A DNA stretch of 15,800 nucleotides from Hyphomicrobiaceae bacterium UBA4118 (lineage in GTDB: Bacteria > Pseudomonadota > Alphaproteobacteria > Rhizobiales > Methyloligellaceae): contig DFXC01000179.1 of NCBI GenBank assembly GCA_002383105.1, positions 875 through 16,674 on the forward strand, given 5' to 3'. The notes under the pieces were generated by a model. That model was not told the origin of the DNA. It saw only the letters and a program-made list of their open reading frames with translations, and ran no database searches. The translations under genes were made by a program, and so were the position numbers. This document shows, piece after piece, positions 8,050-15,749 of the stretch (position 1 is its first letter; each line of letters opens with the position of its first letter).

Positions 8050-11000
8050 GCGCCCGCCCATCGCTTCCCGAGGAAACCGACAAGAATCAGGCCCGCGCTT
8101 CTGATCCTGGAGCTTCGGCCTGGGTGTCCGCGAGCGCCGGCACAGGCAAGACCGAGGTGCTGGTCAAGCGCGTGCTAAGACTCCTGCTCGCGTGCTTCAG
8201 ACCCGAATCGATTCTCTGCCTGACCTACACCAAGACGGCGGCGGCGGAGATGCAGAACCGCCTGCTCCATGATCTTGCCGAGTGGGCTACGATGTCCCAG
8301 GAGGCGTTGCGCGAAGAGCTTGTCTTGCTGCTCAGGCGCGCGCCGGAAGAAGACGACTTGCGCAACGCGCGACGCCTGTTCGCCAGGGCGCTCGAAGCCA
8401 AAGGCGGGCTCAAGATCCACACCATTCACGGCTTCTGCGAGCGCCTGTTGCAGCGCTTCCCGCTCGAAGCGCAGGTGACGCCGCATTTCGCCGTGCTTGA
8501 CGAGCGCGGGCAGGCGTTGCTGCGCAAGGCGGCCTTCGACGCGGTGATCGCGCGCGCCGCAGAGGACAGGAACGGCGCGCTCGGTCACGCGCTCGGCACG
8601 GTCATCGCGATGACGAGCGAGTTTTCTTTGCGCAAGGCCGTCGACGCCGTACTCGGAAAGCGCGCCGAGATGGAGCGCATGACGGCCTATCATGACGGCC
8701 GCGCCGACTGGGCCGAGGAGGAATGTCTTGCGCTCAAGCGCCTGCTCGGTGTCGCAGAGGCCGACGAGGAGGCGCTGATCGCCGAGATGGCGACTGTGCT
8801 TAACGACGAGAGGATCGACTCCGCGCTAGCCGCGTTCTTCCATTTCGCGTCGGATAAGAAGCTCGACAAGGAGGCCGAAATCAATCTGCGCCGTGCCAGG
8901 AAAAGCGAGACAGAGAACCGGGCGGCGGCGTTGGAGCTTGTGTTCCTGAAAGGCGGGGGAGAGGCCAGAGCACAGGTTTGCAGCAAGGGCTTCGCCAAGA
9001 CCGAGCCGGTGATCGCAGCCATGCTCGATTGTGCACAGACCGAGTTCGCTCATCTCAAGGACAAGCTTGCGCATCTCCGCGTGGCGGAAGCGAGCGGCGC
9101 CGTGCTCCTCCTCGCCGACGCGATCATGAGCGATTACGAGCGGCGGAAGCGCGGCGAGGCCGCGCTCGACTATGACGATCTGATCGTCAAGGCGCTCAAT
9201 CTGTTCGCGCGCGCGGGCGCCGCAGCCTGGGTGCTGTACAAGATCGACGGCGGCGTCGATCATATCCTGGTCGACGAGGCGCAGGACACGAACCCGGCGC
9301 AATGGGCGATTGTCGAGCGCCTGGCAGAGGAGTTCTTCGCCGGTGCCGGTGCGAGCGAACGGCCGCGCACGCTGTTCGCCGTGGGCGATGAGAAACAGTC
9401 GATCTACTCTTTCCAGGGCGCAGACCCGGCGCGGTTCGGCGAAGTCGGCCGCGCCTTCCAGCGCAGGGCTGAGGCGGCGGGGCTCGGCTTCCATCAAGTC
9501 CCGCTCAATCTCTCTTTCCGCTCGACCGCGCCGGTGCTCGACGCCGTTGACGCGGTATTCGCCAAGCCGGCCGCCGCAAGCGGCCTCGTCTTCGTCGAGA
9601 ACTCGGTCATCAAGCATCACGCCTTCCGGCAGGGCGATGCCGGGCTGGTCGAGCTGTGGGAGCCGTTGGCCGAGGAGGAGGTCGAGCAGGCAGAGCCCTT
9701 CGAGCCCTGGAACGATAGCACGGCCGGCGCACGCTCGGTTGATCAGCTGTGCCGACGCATCGCCGCGCTCATCAAGCATTGGCTTGTTTCGGGCGAGAAG
9801 CTTCTTTCCGAAGGCCGCAAGGTGAAAGCGGGCGACGTCCTGATCCTCGTCCGCCGGCGCGACCCCTTCACCACGCCGATGATCCGCGCGCTCAAGCGCG
9901 AGGGCGTGCCGGTCGCCGGCGCCGACCGCATGAAGCTGATGGACCAGCTCGCCGTGCAGGACCTCGTCGCGCTCGCCGACGTGCTGCTGATGCCTGAGGA
10001 CGATCTCGCGCTCGCCGTCGTGCTGAAGAGCCCGCTGTTCGGACTCGACGACGACGCTCTGTTCGACCTCGCCTATCAGCGGCCACATTCGCTGCGGTCT
10101 GCGCTCAAGGACAAGGCAGGCACCGATGCGCGCTTCACCGAGGCGCATCGGCGCTTGAGCGCCTGGCTCTCCCGCGCGGATCTGCTGCCGCCTTACGAGT
10201 TCTTCTCGGAGCTGCTCGGCGCCGAGGGTCAAAGGATGCGTGAGCGCATGCTCGTCAGGCTCGGGCCGGAGGCGGCGGAGGCGATCGATGAGTTCCTCGA
10301 CGTCGCTCTCGCCTATGACCGCGAGGCTGCGCCGTCGCTGCAAGGCTTCGTCGATCAGCTGCGCGGCGGCGACGTCGAGATCAAGCGCGACATGGAGCAG
10401 GACCGCGACGAGGTCCGCATCATGACGGTGCATGGCGCCAAGGGCTTGCAGGCGCCGATCGTGTTCCTGCCCGACACCTGCATGAACGTTCGGCCGCATT
10501 GGCCGAGACTGTTCCCCTTGCCGAGAGCGGGCGAGCCTCTGGGTGAGGTGGAGCATATCGTGTGGCCCCCTGCGGGGCACTCGAAGCTCGCGGCACTGGA
10601 AGTCAGCAAGGCCGCGGCAGATGACGCCGATCGCAGGGAATATCACCGCCTGCTCTATGTCGCCATGACGCGAGCGCGGGACAGGCTCTATGTCTGCGGC
10701 TGGCAGGGCCTGAAAGAAAAGCCCGAGGGGGGCTCATGGTACGAGCTCGTCAAGGACGGGCTGGGCGGGCTTCTCGCCGAGGTCGCGAGCCCCGACGGCA
10801 CGCAAGTCCGAAGGATGGAAAGCCCTCAGACGAAACCGCCGAAGGGCGAAGACGCCGAACGCGAGCGGCGCGCTGCCCCGCCGCTGCCTGCCTGGGCGCT
10901 CACCCCTGCTAAGCCTGAGCGTTCACGGCCGAAGCTCGCGCCATCGCGGCTCGCTCTTGGGCTGGAAGGCGGGGAGCAACGGGCCGAGGGCGAGCAGCCG

Positions 11001-11564
11001 CCGCTTGGGCCGAGGGCGCTCAGCCAAAGCAGCCGCTACGCCCGGGGGCGGCTCGTACACGCCTTGTTGCAGCATTTGCCGGAGGTGGGGCCAAACGACC
11101 AGGAGAGGGCCGCCAGGGCCTTTGTCGCCGTGCGTGGGTCAAGCCTTCCCCAAGAGCTGAAAGACGAGATTGTGGCGGAGAGCCTCGCCCTTGTCGGGAA
11201 TCCCCGCTTTGCGCCCCTCTTTCAGCCAGGGAGCCTTGCCGAGGTGCCGGTGGTGGCAAGGATCGGCGAGGGCGAGAACGCCTTCGATCTCGAAGGTCAG
11301 ATCGACCGGCTCGCCGTGCTCACCCACGACCTTCTCATCCTCGACTACAAGACCAACCGGCCGCCGCCGGCGACGCCTGAGGAGGTGGCCCCGGCCTATA
11401 TCGCCCAGCTTGCCGCCTACCGGGTTGCCTTGAAGGGTCTGTTCCCGGGGCGCTCTTTGCGCGCCGCGCTGCTGTGGACCGACGGCCCGCGACTCATGGA
11501 GATTCCATCAACTTCGCTTGATGCCGCCGAAGACCGCCTCAGGCAGCGCCGCCGCGAGCCTTGA
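8046..11564 (+). CDS. addA: AddA helicase-nuclease subunit
   Basis: The 1172-residue protein is a UvrD/RecB-type superfamily 1 helicase with a C-terminal nuclease. Motifs in order: Walker A SASAGTGKT at 28-36, TYTKTAAAEM (Ia), TIHGFCERLL, DEAQDT at 410-415 (II), GDEKQSIYSFQGADP (III), LNLSFRST (IV), TVHGAKGLQAPIVFLPDT (V) and YVAMTRARDRLYV (VI). After a Pro/Glu-rich linker (about 920-990) comes the nuclease domain with GRLVHALLQ, GQIDRL and LDYKTN (Asp1100, Lys1102). With AddB it unwinds and trims broken ends; the 3'-5' motor and one nuclease are here. All catalytic motifs look intact. The ATG at 8046 overlapping the addB stop is chosen over an in-frame ATG at 8013, which lies inside addB and adds an Arg/His-rich tail. 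No terminator follows it directly. Confidence 0.96.
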   Translation: MSARPSLPEETDKNQARASDPGASAWVSASAGTGKTEVLVKRVLRLLLACFRPESILCLTYTKTAAAEMQNRLLHDLAEWATMSQEALREELVLLLRRAPEEDDLRNARRLFARALEAKGGLKIHTIHGFCERLLQRFPLEAQVTPHFAVLDERGQALLRKAAFDAVIARAAEDRNGALGHALGTVIAMTSEFSLRKAVDAVLGKRAEMERMTAYHDGRADWAEEECLALKRLLGVAEADEEALIAEMATVLNDERIDSALAAFFHFASDKKLDKEAEINLRRARKSETENRAAALELVFLKGGGEARAQVCSKGFAKTEPVIAAMLDCAQTEFAHLKDKLAHLRVAEASGAVLLLADAIMSDYERRKRGEAALDYDDLIVKALNLFARAGAAAWVLYKIDGGVDHILVDEAQDTNPAQWAIVERLAEEFFAGAGASERPRTLFAVGDEKQSIYSFQGADPARFGEVGRAFQRRAEAAGLGFHQVPLNLSFRSTAPVLDAVDAVFAKPAAASGLVFVENSVIKHHAFRQGDAGLVELWEPLAEEEVEQAEPFEPWNDSTAGARSVDQLCRRIAALIKHWLVSGEKLLSEGRKVKAGDVLILVRRRDPFTTPMIRALKREGVPVAGADRMKLMDQLAVQDLVALADVLLMPEDDLALAVVLKSPLFGLDDDALFDLAYQRPHSLRSALKDKAGTDARFTEAHRRLSAWLSRADLLPPYEFFSELLGAEGQRMRERMLVRLGPEAAEAIDEFLDVALAYDREAAPSLQGFVDQLRGGDVEIKRDMEQDRDEVRIMTVHGAKGLQAPIVFLPDTCMNVRPHWPRLFPLPRAGEPLGEVEHIVWPPAGHSKLAALEVSKAAADDADRREYHRLLYVAMTRARDRLYVCGWQGLKEKPEGGSWYELVKDGLGGLLAEVASPDGTQVRRMESPQTKPPKGEDAERERRAAPPLPAWALTPAKPERSRPKLAPSRLALGLEGGEQRAEGEQPPLGPRALSQSSRYARGRLVHALLQHLPEVGPNDQERAARAFVAVRGSSLPQELKDEIVAESLALVGNPRFAPLFQPGSLAEVPVVARIGEGENAFDLEGQIDRLAVLTHDLLILDYKTNRPPPATPEEVAPAYIAQLAAYRVALKGLFPGRSLRAALLWTDGPRLMEIPSTSLDAAEDRLRQRRREP

Positions 11565-11589
11565 CGCCATGGGGGTGCATACCTAGTTT
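11561..11589 (+). promoter_or_regulatory. Candidate sigma-70 promoter for trxA
   Basis: TTGACG at 11561-11566, which overlaps the addA stop codon, is followed after exactly 17 bases by TAGTTT at 11584-11589. The -35 box is near perfect, the -10 box poor (three of six positions). It would start trxA transcription with a leader of about 50 bases. The 85-base gap after an otherwise gapless operon fits a separate promoter, but this is inference. Confidence 0.35.
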
Positions 11590-11649
11590 CGCAGATCGAC
11601 GAGGAAGACCGGTCGTTACCTTGGTGCTGCCGGCGATTAGGAGAAGCAA

Positions 11650-11982
11650 ATGGCAACTGAAAAGGTTTCCGACGACACCTTCGAGACCGAGGTCCTCAAA
11701 TCCGCGACCCCCGTGGTCGTCGACTTCTGGGCCGAATGGTGCGGACCGTGCCGGCAGATTGCGCCCGCGCTCGAAGAGATCGCCAAAGAGCTCGGCGGCA
11801 AGGTGCGCATCACCAAGCTCAATATCGACGAGAATCCGCGCACGCCCTCCTTCTACAATGTGCGGGCGATCCCGACGCTGATCCTGTTCAAGGACGGCGA
11901 GGTCGCCGGCACGCTCAAGGGCGCCTATCCGAAGAACCATCTCGCCGCCTGGATCAACGGCGCGATCAAAGTCGGGGCTTAG
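11650..11982 (+). CDS. trxA: Thioredoxin 1
   Basis: A 110-residue cytoplasmic thioredoxin of normal length without signal peptide. It has the redox site WCGPC (Cys31, Cys34), the buried Asp25 in VVVDFWAEW, and the cis-proline loop AIPTL (Pro75). It reduces disulfides in ribonucleotide reductase, methionine sulfoxide reductases and many other proteins, and is itself reduced by NADPH-thioredoxin reductase encoded elsewhere. The start is secured by AGGAG at 11639-11643, six bases before the ATG. It lies 85 bases after addA; the trxA-next-to-addA order is common in Hyphomicrobiales. It is the last + strand gene before the convergent junction. Confidence 0.97.
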   Translation: MATEKVSDDTFETEVLKSATPVVVDFWAEWCGPCRQIAPALEEIAKELGGKVRITKLNIDENPRTPSFYNVRAIPTLILFKDGEVAGTLKGAYPKNHLAAWINGAIKVGA

Positions 11983-12005
11983 CTCTTCGCAACAGAATTG
12001 GTTTT

Positions 12006-12037
12006 CGTCATGGCCGGGCTTGTCCCGGCTATCCACG
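12006..12037. repeat. Short dispersed palindromic repeat in the convergent intergenic gap
   Basis: The segment begins cgtcatggccgggcttgtcc and ends with ctatccacg. It contains the stem gccggg/cccggc (12013-12018 and 12024-12029) around a five-base loop, extendable to nine pairs with one G-T pair (12010-12032). I recognise it as an intergenic repeat found in many copies in Bradyrhizobium and related genomes, where minus-strand translation gives the tell-tale peptide SRDKPGHD; here the minus strand reads DSRDKPGHDE. It lies 23 bases after the trxA stop. The hairpin with TTTTT at 12038-12042 could help end trxA transcription, but the T run is set off from the stem, so a terminator role is uncertain. 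Confidence 0.7.
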
Positions 12038-12052
12038 TTTTTGCGTCGCGGC

Positions 12053-12422
12053 TCACGCGCCGCCGCGTGCTGCGAGTCCGGCGCCTCCCAACTTTCGCCA
12101 GTGCGGAGATTGGTTGGCGCTGTAGACCTTGCCGCGATCATCGCCGGGCGGGCAATCCTCAGGAACGCTGACCAGGCAGAGCTTCACCTCATCGCCGACC
12201 CGGGAGCGATGGATCTCAGGGATCGTGTCGTAGGAGACCTGGACGCCGCCATTGGCATAGCTGATGGCGCTGCCGCTATCGGGATCTCCCAGCCGATATC
12301 CGATGTCCTCGATCGTCGTCTCGCTGCATTCGCCGACCTCGGCGGGCAGCGCCTCAGCTCTCGCCTGATCGAGACGGACGAAACCCAGCCATGACGACCA
12401 CGAAGAGCAATTCCTGCCGCAT
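12053..12422 (-). pseudogene. Frameshifted small secreted-type hypothetical protein gene
   Basis: On the minus strand a good start (ATG 12422-12420, GGGAGG at 12433-12428) opens a hydrophobic N terminus, MRQELLFVVVMAGF, which soon hits a stop. The next frame, open from about 12385 to 12116, continues as FVRLDQARAEALPAEVGEC and then runs through SGSAISYANGGVQVSYD, VGDEVKLCLVSVPEDC and PPGDDRGKVYSA. At about 12115 the logical continuation, TNLRTGESWEAPDSQH, is in the third frame; the last codons GGA and TGA (12055-12053) are back in the second. So there are at least two one-base shifts (near CCC 12384-12386 and at T 12114-12115), and probably a third near the end. The repaired product would have about 122 residues, with a signal peptide cut near ARA and three cysteines. 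I have the impression of a conserved Hyphomicrobiales hypothetical family, function unknown. It starts 14 bases after the folC stop, as last gene of that operon. Sequencing error cannot be excluded. Confidence 0.6.
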
Positions 12423-12436
12423 CTAAACCTCCCTAC

Positions 12437-13789
12437 CTATCTGTGCAGCCTGAGCACGTGGCCCGCAAGATAGAGCGAGCCGCAGATCAGCACGCGCCCG
12501 GGCCCATGAAGTGCCGCCTGCGACCTCAAAAGCGCGTGCGGCACGCTGTTCGCGGCCACCACCTCGAAGCCTTCGGCTGAGGCGATCTCGGCCAGGGCCT
12601 CGGCGCTGAAGGCGTTGGGCTCGTCCGGTACCGGCACCGTATAGACGCGCTCGACAAGGCCCTTGAACGGGGCGATGAAGGCATGGGCGTCCTTCGTCTC
12701 CATCATGCCGAAGATGAGATGCACGGGACGGGGAACGCGCTCGTCGAGCTCGGCAAGGGCAGGCGCAATGACTTGGCCGGCGGCCGCATTATGCCCGCCA
12801 TCAAGCCAAATCTCGGTCCCCTCCTCCACATAAGCATGGAGCCCGCCGATCGCGAGGCGCTCGAGCCTTGCCGGCCATTCGGCATGGGTCAGCCCATGCT
12901 CGAGCGCGCGGGTGGTGAGGGCGTCTCCGAACAGGATGCTCGCGCCGGCGATGGCCGCGCCGGCATTGTCGATCTGGTGGCGTCCGTTGAGGCGCGGCAA
13001 CGGGAGATCGAGCAGATGCGACGGCGTCTGGAAGACGAGGCGCCCGTGCTGCTCGTACATGTCGAAGTCGCGGCCGGCGACGTGGAGGGGCGCGCCGATT
13101 GCCTCGGCGCAGCGCTCGATTACCTGGAATGCCTCTCGCTCTTGACGCCCCACCACACAATGGACGCCCGGCTTCAGGATGCCGGCCTTCTCGCCGGCGA
13201 TGGCCGTCACCGTGTCGCCGAGGAAAGAGACGTGATCGATGGAGATCGGCGTGATCGAGGTCAGCAGAGGCTTGTTCACGACGTTGGTCGCGTCGAGCCT
13301 TCCGCCCAGCCCCGTCTCGAGCAGCAGCAGATCGGCCGGCACCTCCGCGAAGGCAAGGAAGGCCGCCGCCGTGGTGATCTCGAACAAGGTGATGAGCTCG
13401 CCGCCATTGGCGGCCTCGGCGCGGGCGAGGCAATCGACCAGCATGTCCTCGGCGATGGGGCTCGCGCCGTGCGGTCCCGACAGCACGATGCGCTCGTGAA
13501 AATTGACGAGATGCGGCGAGGTATAAACGTGCACGCCCTTGCCGAGCGCTTCCGCGATGGCGCGCGTGAAAGCGATGAACGAGCCCTTGCCGTTGGTGCC
13601 GGCGACATGCACCACCGGCGGCAGCTTCTTCTCGGGATGATCCAACGCCGCGAGCAGGCGCTCGATGCGCCCAAGCGACAGATCGATCGATTGCGGGTGC
13701 AGCTTCTTCAGCCGCTCGAGCAGCGTCTCGCTCGCGCTGGCTCTTGGGCGGGGCGAGGGGCGCCCGGCGCTGTGGGGTAATGTGGTCAA
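12437..13789 (-). CDS. folC: Bifunctional dihydrofolate synthase / folylpolyglutamate synthase
   Basis: The 450-residue Mur-ligase-family enzyme adds glutamate to dihydropteroate and then to reduced folates. The sequence shows the P-loop GTNGKGS at 64-70, TSPHLVNFHERI, the signature ETGLGGRLDATN, SIDHVSFLGDT and the C-terminal-domain motif WLDGGHN. Length is normal for bacterial FolC (about 420-450). The only start available is a TTG at 13789: upstream in the same frame lies the accD stop at 13804-13802, and no ATG occurs until well inside the conserved part. AAGG nine to ten bases upstream is a weak ribosome site. It follows accD by 12 bases, an order (trpA-accD-folC) typical of alphaproteobacteria and seen in gamma-proteobacteria for accD-folC. 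Confidence 0.96.
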   Translation of the reverse strand: MTTLPHSAGRPSPRPRASASETLLERLKKLHPQSIDLSLGRIERLLAALDHPEKKLPPVVHVAGTNGKGSFIAFTRAIAEALGKGVHVYTSPHLVNFHERIVLSGPHGASPIAEDMLVDCLARAEAANGGELITLFEITTAAAFLAFAEVPADLLLLETGLGGRLDATNVVNKPLLTSITPISIDHVSFLGDTVTAIAGEKAGILKPGVHCVVGRQEREAFQVIERCAEAIGAPLHVAGRDFDMYEQHGRLVFQTPSHLLDLPLPRLNGRHQIDNAGAAIAGASILFGDALTTRALEHGLTHAEWPARLERLAIGGLHAYVEEGTEIWLDGGHNAAAGQVIAPALAELDERVPRPVHLIFGMMETKDAHAFIAPFKGLVERVYTVPVPDEPNAFSAEALAEIASAEGFEVVAANSVPHALLRSQAALHGPGRVLICGSLYLAGHVLRLHR

Positions 13790-13801
13790 GCCCTCGAGCC
13801 T

Positions 13802-14827
13802 TCAGGTGCCGTGCGGCGGGTTAGGATTAGCGCCATTGCCGGCGCCGCCGGTCAAGCCCTCATCGTCGTCCAGCATTGCGGTGTCGAGGCCATTGCCGCC
13901 GAGGGTGATGGTTGAGGGGGGCGCCCTGAGCGCCACTTTGCCGTCAATCGGCTCGGAGACCGCGACTTCGCATCCCGGTAGGCGGTGGGTCAAGATATGA
14001 CAGATGCGGGCGAGCGTGCCGCGCAAAGCGTGGCGGTGCACCACCATATCGACCATGCCATGGTCGTAGAGATATTCAGCGCGCTGGAAGCCGTTGGGGA
14101 GCTGCTCGCGAATGGTCTGCTCGATGACCCGCGGCCCGGCAAAGCCGATCAGTGCCCCCGGCTCGGCAATCTGGATGTCGCCGAGCATGGCGTAGGAAGC
14201 CGTCACCCCGCCGGTCGTGGGGTGGGTCAGCACCACGACGTAAGGGAGCCTCGACTCGCGCAGCTCCTGCACCGCGACGGTGGTGCGCGGCATCTGCATC
14301 AGCGAGAGGATACCTTCCTGCATGCGCGCGCCGCCTGAGGCGGCAAACAAGATGAACGGCGTCTCGCGCTTGACCGCTGTGCGCATGGCCGTGATCACCG
14401 CTTCGCCTGCGGCGGTGCCGAGTGAGCCGCCGAGAAAGTCGAAATCCTGCACCGCGGCGACGATTCTCTGACCGTCGAGGCGGCCGGCGCCGGCCAGCAC
14501 GGCATCGGCAAGGCCGGTCTTGCTGCGGGCATCTTTGAGCCTGTCGGTATAGCGGCGCTCGTCGCGGAACTTGAGCGGATCCAGGGGCACCTCGGGCAGC
14601 GGCAAGGTTTCGTATTCGGCGTTGTCGAACAAAAACTTGAGCCGCGCCGAGGCGGTCATGCGCCAATGATAGTTGGAGCCGGGCACCACGAACTGGTTGG
14701 CTTCGAGGTCCTTGTAATAGATCATCTGCCCCGTCTCGGGGCACTTCACCCAAAGATTGTCCGGCATCTCCTTCTTGCGAAGGATGCTGCGGATTTTGGG
14801 CCTTACGACACTGTTGATCCAGTTCAC
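13802..14827 (-). CDS. accD: Acetyl-CoA carboxylase carboxyltransferase subunit beta
   Basis: The 341-residue protein is the beta subunit of the carboxyltransferase that, with AccA, moves CO2 from biotin-BCCP to acetyl-CoA to give malonyl-CoA for fatty acid synthesis. Seen: the N-terminal [10 protein letters not shown] segment, the crotonase-like core with [28 protein letters not shown] and [11 protein letters not shown]. The N-terminal zinc ribbon keeps only Cys29 of the four cysteines of the E. coli protein; the other places hold Thr32, Val48 and Ser51. As far as I know this is usual in alphaproteobacteria. A Gly/Asn/Pro-rich tail of about 40 residues makes it longer than the 304-residue E. 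coli enzyme. The start is a GTG at 14827; it gives the usual MNWI-type N terminus and no better start exists. It is 50 bases after trpA. Confidence 0.96.
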   Translation of the reverse strand: MNWINSVVRPKIRSILRKKEMPDNLWVKCPETGQMIYYKDLEANQFVVPGSNYHWRMTASARLKFLFDNAEYETLPLPEVPLDPLKFRDERRYTDRLKDARSKTGLADAVLAGAGRLDGQRIVAAVQDFDFLGGSLGTAAGEAVITAMRTAVKRETPFILFAASGGARMQEGILSLMQMPRTTVAVQELRESRLPYVVVLTHPTTGGVTASYAMLGDIQIAEPGALIGFAGPRVIEQTIREQLPNGFQRAEYLYDHGMVDMVVHRHALRGTLARICHILTHRLPGCEVAVSEPIDGKVALRAPPSTITLGGNGLDTAMLDDDEGLTGGAGNGANPNPPHGT

Positions 14828-14877
14828 GGCTCTACAGAACCCTCAAAGGGACAATCACTACCATGGCATTCCAGCGC

Positions 14878-15744
14878 CTAGAGCGCCGCGGCTTCGGCCG
14901 GGTGACGGAGCGCCGCGGCAAGACGCTCGACAAGCGCCAGCACTTGCGGTTTCGTCGCGCGTGTCGCCTTGCCCTCGTCATCGAGGCTCTGAGCGATGGC
15001 AGTGACCAGGGCCGAGCCCACCACCACGCCCTCGGCGAGCCCGGCCAGCGCGCTCACCTGCGCTTCCGTCTTCACCCCGAAGCCGACCGCGATGGGCAGG
15101 CTCGTATGCGCCTTGATACGCCCGACATGGGCCCTGACCGCCCCGATATCGGGCGCCGCGGTGCCGGTGATGCCTGCGATCGAGACGTAATAGACGAAGC
15201 CCGATGTATTGGCGAGCACGGCGGGCAGGCGCCGCGCGTCGGTCGTGGGCGTGGCGAGCCGAATGAAGTTGAGGCCCGCTTCCTTCGCGGCCGGGCGAAG
15301 CTCGGCGTCCTCCTCTGGCGGCATGTCAACCACGATCAGACCATCGACTCCGACTTCGACCGCGTGGGCGATGAAGCGATCCACGGGAGACACATATATG
15401 GGGTTGTAGTAGCCCATAAGCACTATGGGGGTCGTGTCGTCCTCGGCGCGGAAGGCCTTAACCATGGCCAGCGTCTTGGCCATGGTCTGCCCCGATTTCA
15501 GGGCGCGCTGCGACGACGCCTGGATGGCCGGGCCGTCGGCCATGGGGTCCGAGAACGGCATGCCGAGCTCGATGATGTCGGCGCCGGCCGCCGGCAGGCT
15601 CTTGAGGATGGCGAGCGAGGTTGCCTGATCGGGATCGCCGGCGGTGACGAAGGCGACGAGCCCCGCGCGCCCCTCCCGCTTCAATTCAGCGAACCGTCTG
15701 TCGATGCGGGTTGCGCTCATGCGGTGCAGCGCTGTTTCAATCAT
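14878..15744 (-). CDS. trpA: Tryptophan synthase alpha chain
   Basis: A TIM-barrel enzyme of 288 residues with this start. It splits indole-3-glycerol phosphate into glyceraldehyde-3-phosphate and indole, which is channelled to TrpB. Catalytic residues are visible: Glu59 in [10 protein letters not shown] and Asp70 in MADGP (Glu49 and Asp60 in E. coli), the active-site loop SIAGITG and the phosphate-binding GFGVKT and VVGSALV. Three starts are possible: a TTG at 15753 overlapping the trpB stop (TTGA), the ATG at 15744 with AGAGAG upstream, and an ATG at 15720. The last gives 280 residues beginning [10 protein letters not shown], closest to the family's usual N terminus, but has no ribosome site; I took the middle one. 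Translational coupling to trpB is likely. Confidence 0.95.
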   Translation of the reverse strand: MIETALHRMSATRIDRRFAELKREGRAGLVAFVTAGDPDQATSLAILKSLPAAGADIIELGMPFSDPMADGPAIQASSQRALKSGQTMAKTLAMVKAFRAEDDTTPIVLMGYYNPIYVSPVDRFIAHAVEVGVDGLIVVDMPPEEDAELRPAAKEAGLNFIRLATPTTDARRLPAVLANTSGFVYYVSIAGITGTAAPDIGAVRAHVGRIKAHTSLPIAVGFGVKTEAQVSALAGLAEGVVVGSALVTAIAQSLDDEGKATRATKPQVLALVERLAAALRHPAEAAAL

Positions 15745-15749
15745 CGCTG

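Noticed and set aside
8826..10646. Minus-strand open frame of 606 codons opposite addA
   Set aside because: It is antisense to the helicase motifs of AddA, and its composition is that of a shadow frame.
12010..12042. Strong intrinsic terminator for trxA
   Set aside because: The hairpin is good, but the T run starts five bases after the extended stem and is only five long; I annotate it as a repeat and leave the terminator role open.
11539..12141. Minus-strand open frame of 200 codons
   Set aside because: It is a chance chain of the tail of the decayed gene, the repeat (SRDKPGHDE) and antisense trxA; not one gene.
12020..12394. Plus-strand open frame of 124 codons after trxA
   Set aside because: It starts inside the dispersed repeat and runs antisense to the decayed minus-strand gene, which has the better protein evidence and ribosome site.
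12683..13780. Plus-strand open frame of 365 codons opposite folC
   Set aside because: FolC motifs on the minus strand explain the conservation; the plus-strand product is Arg/Asp/Glu-rich with no domain.
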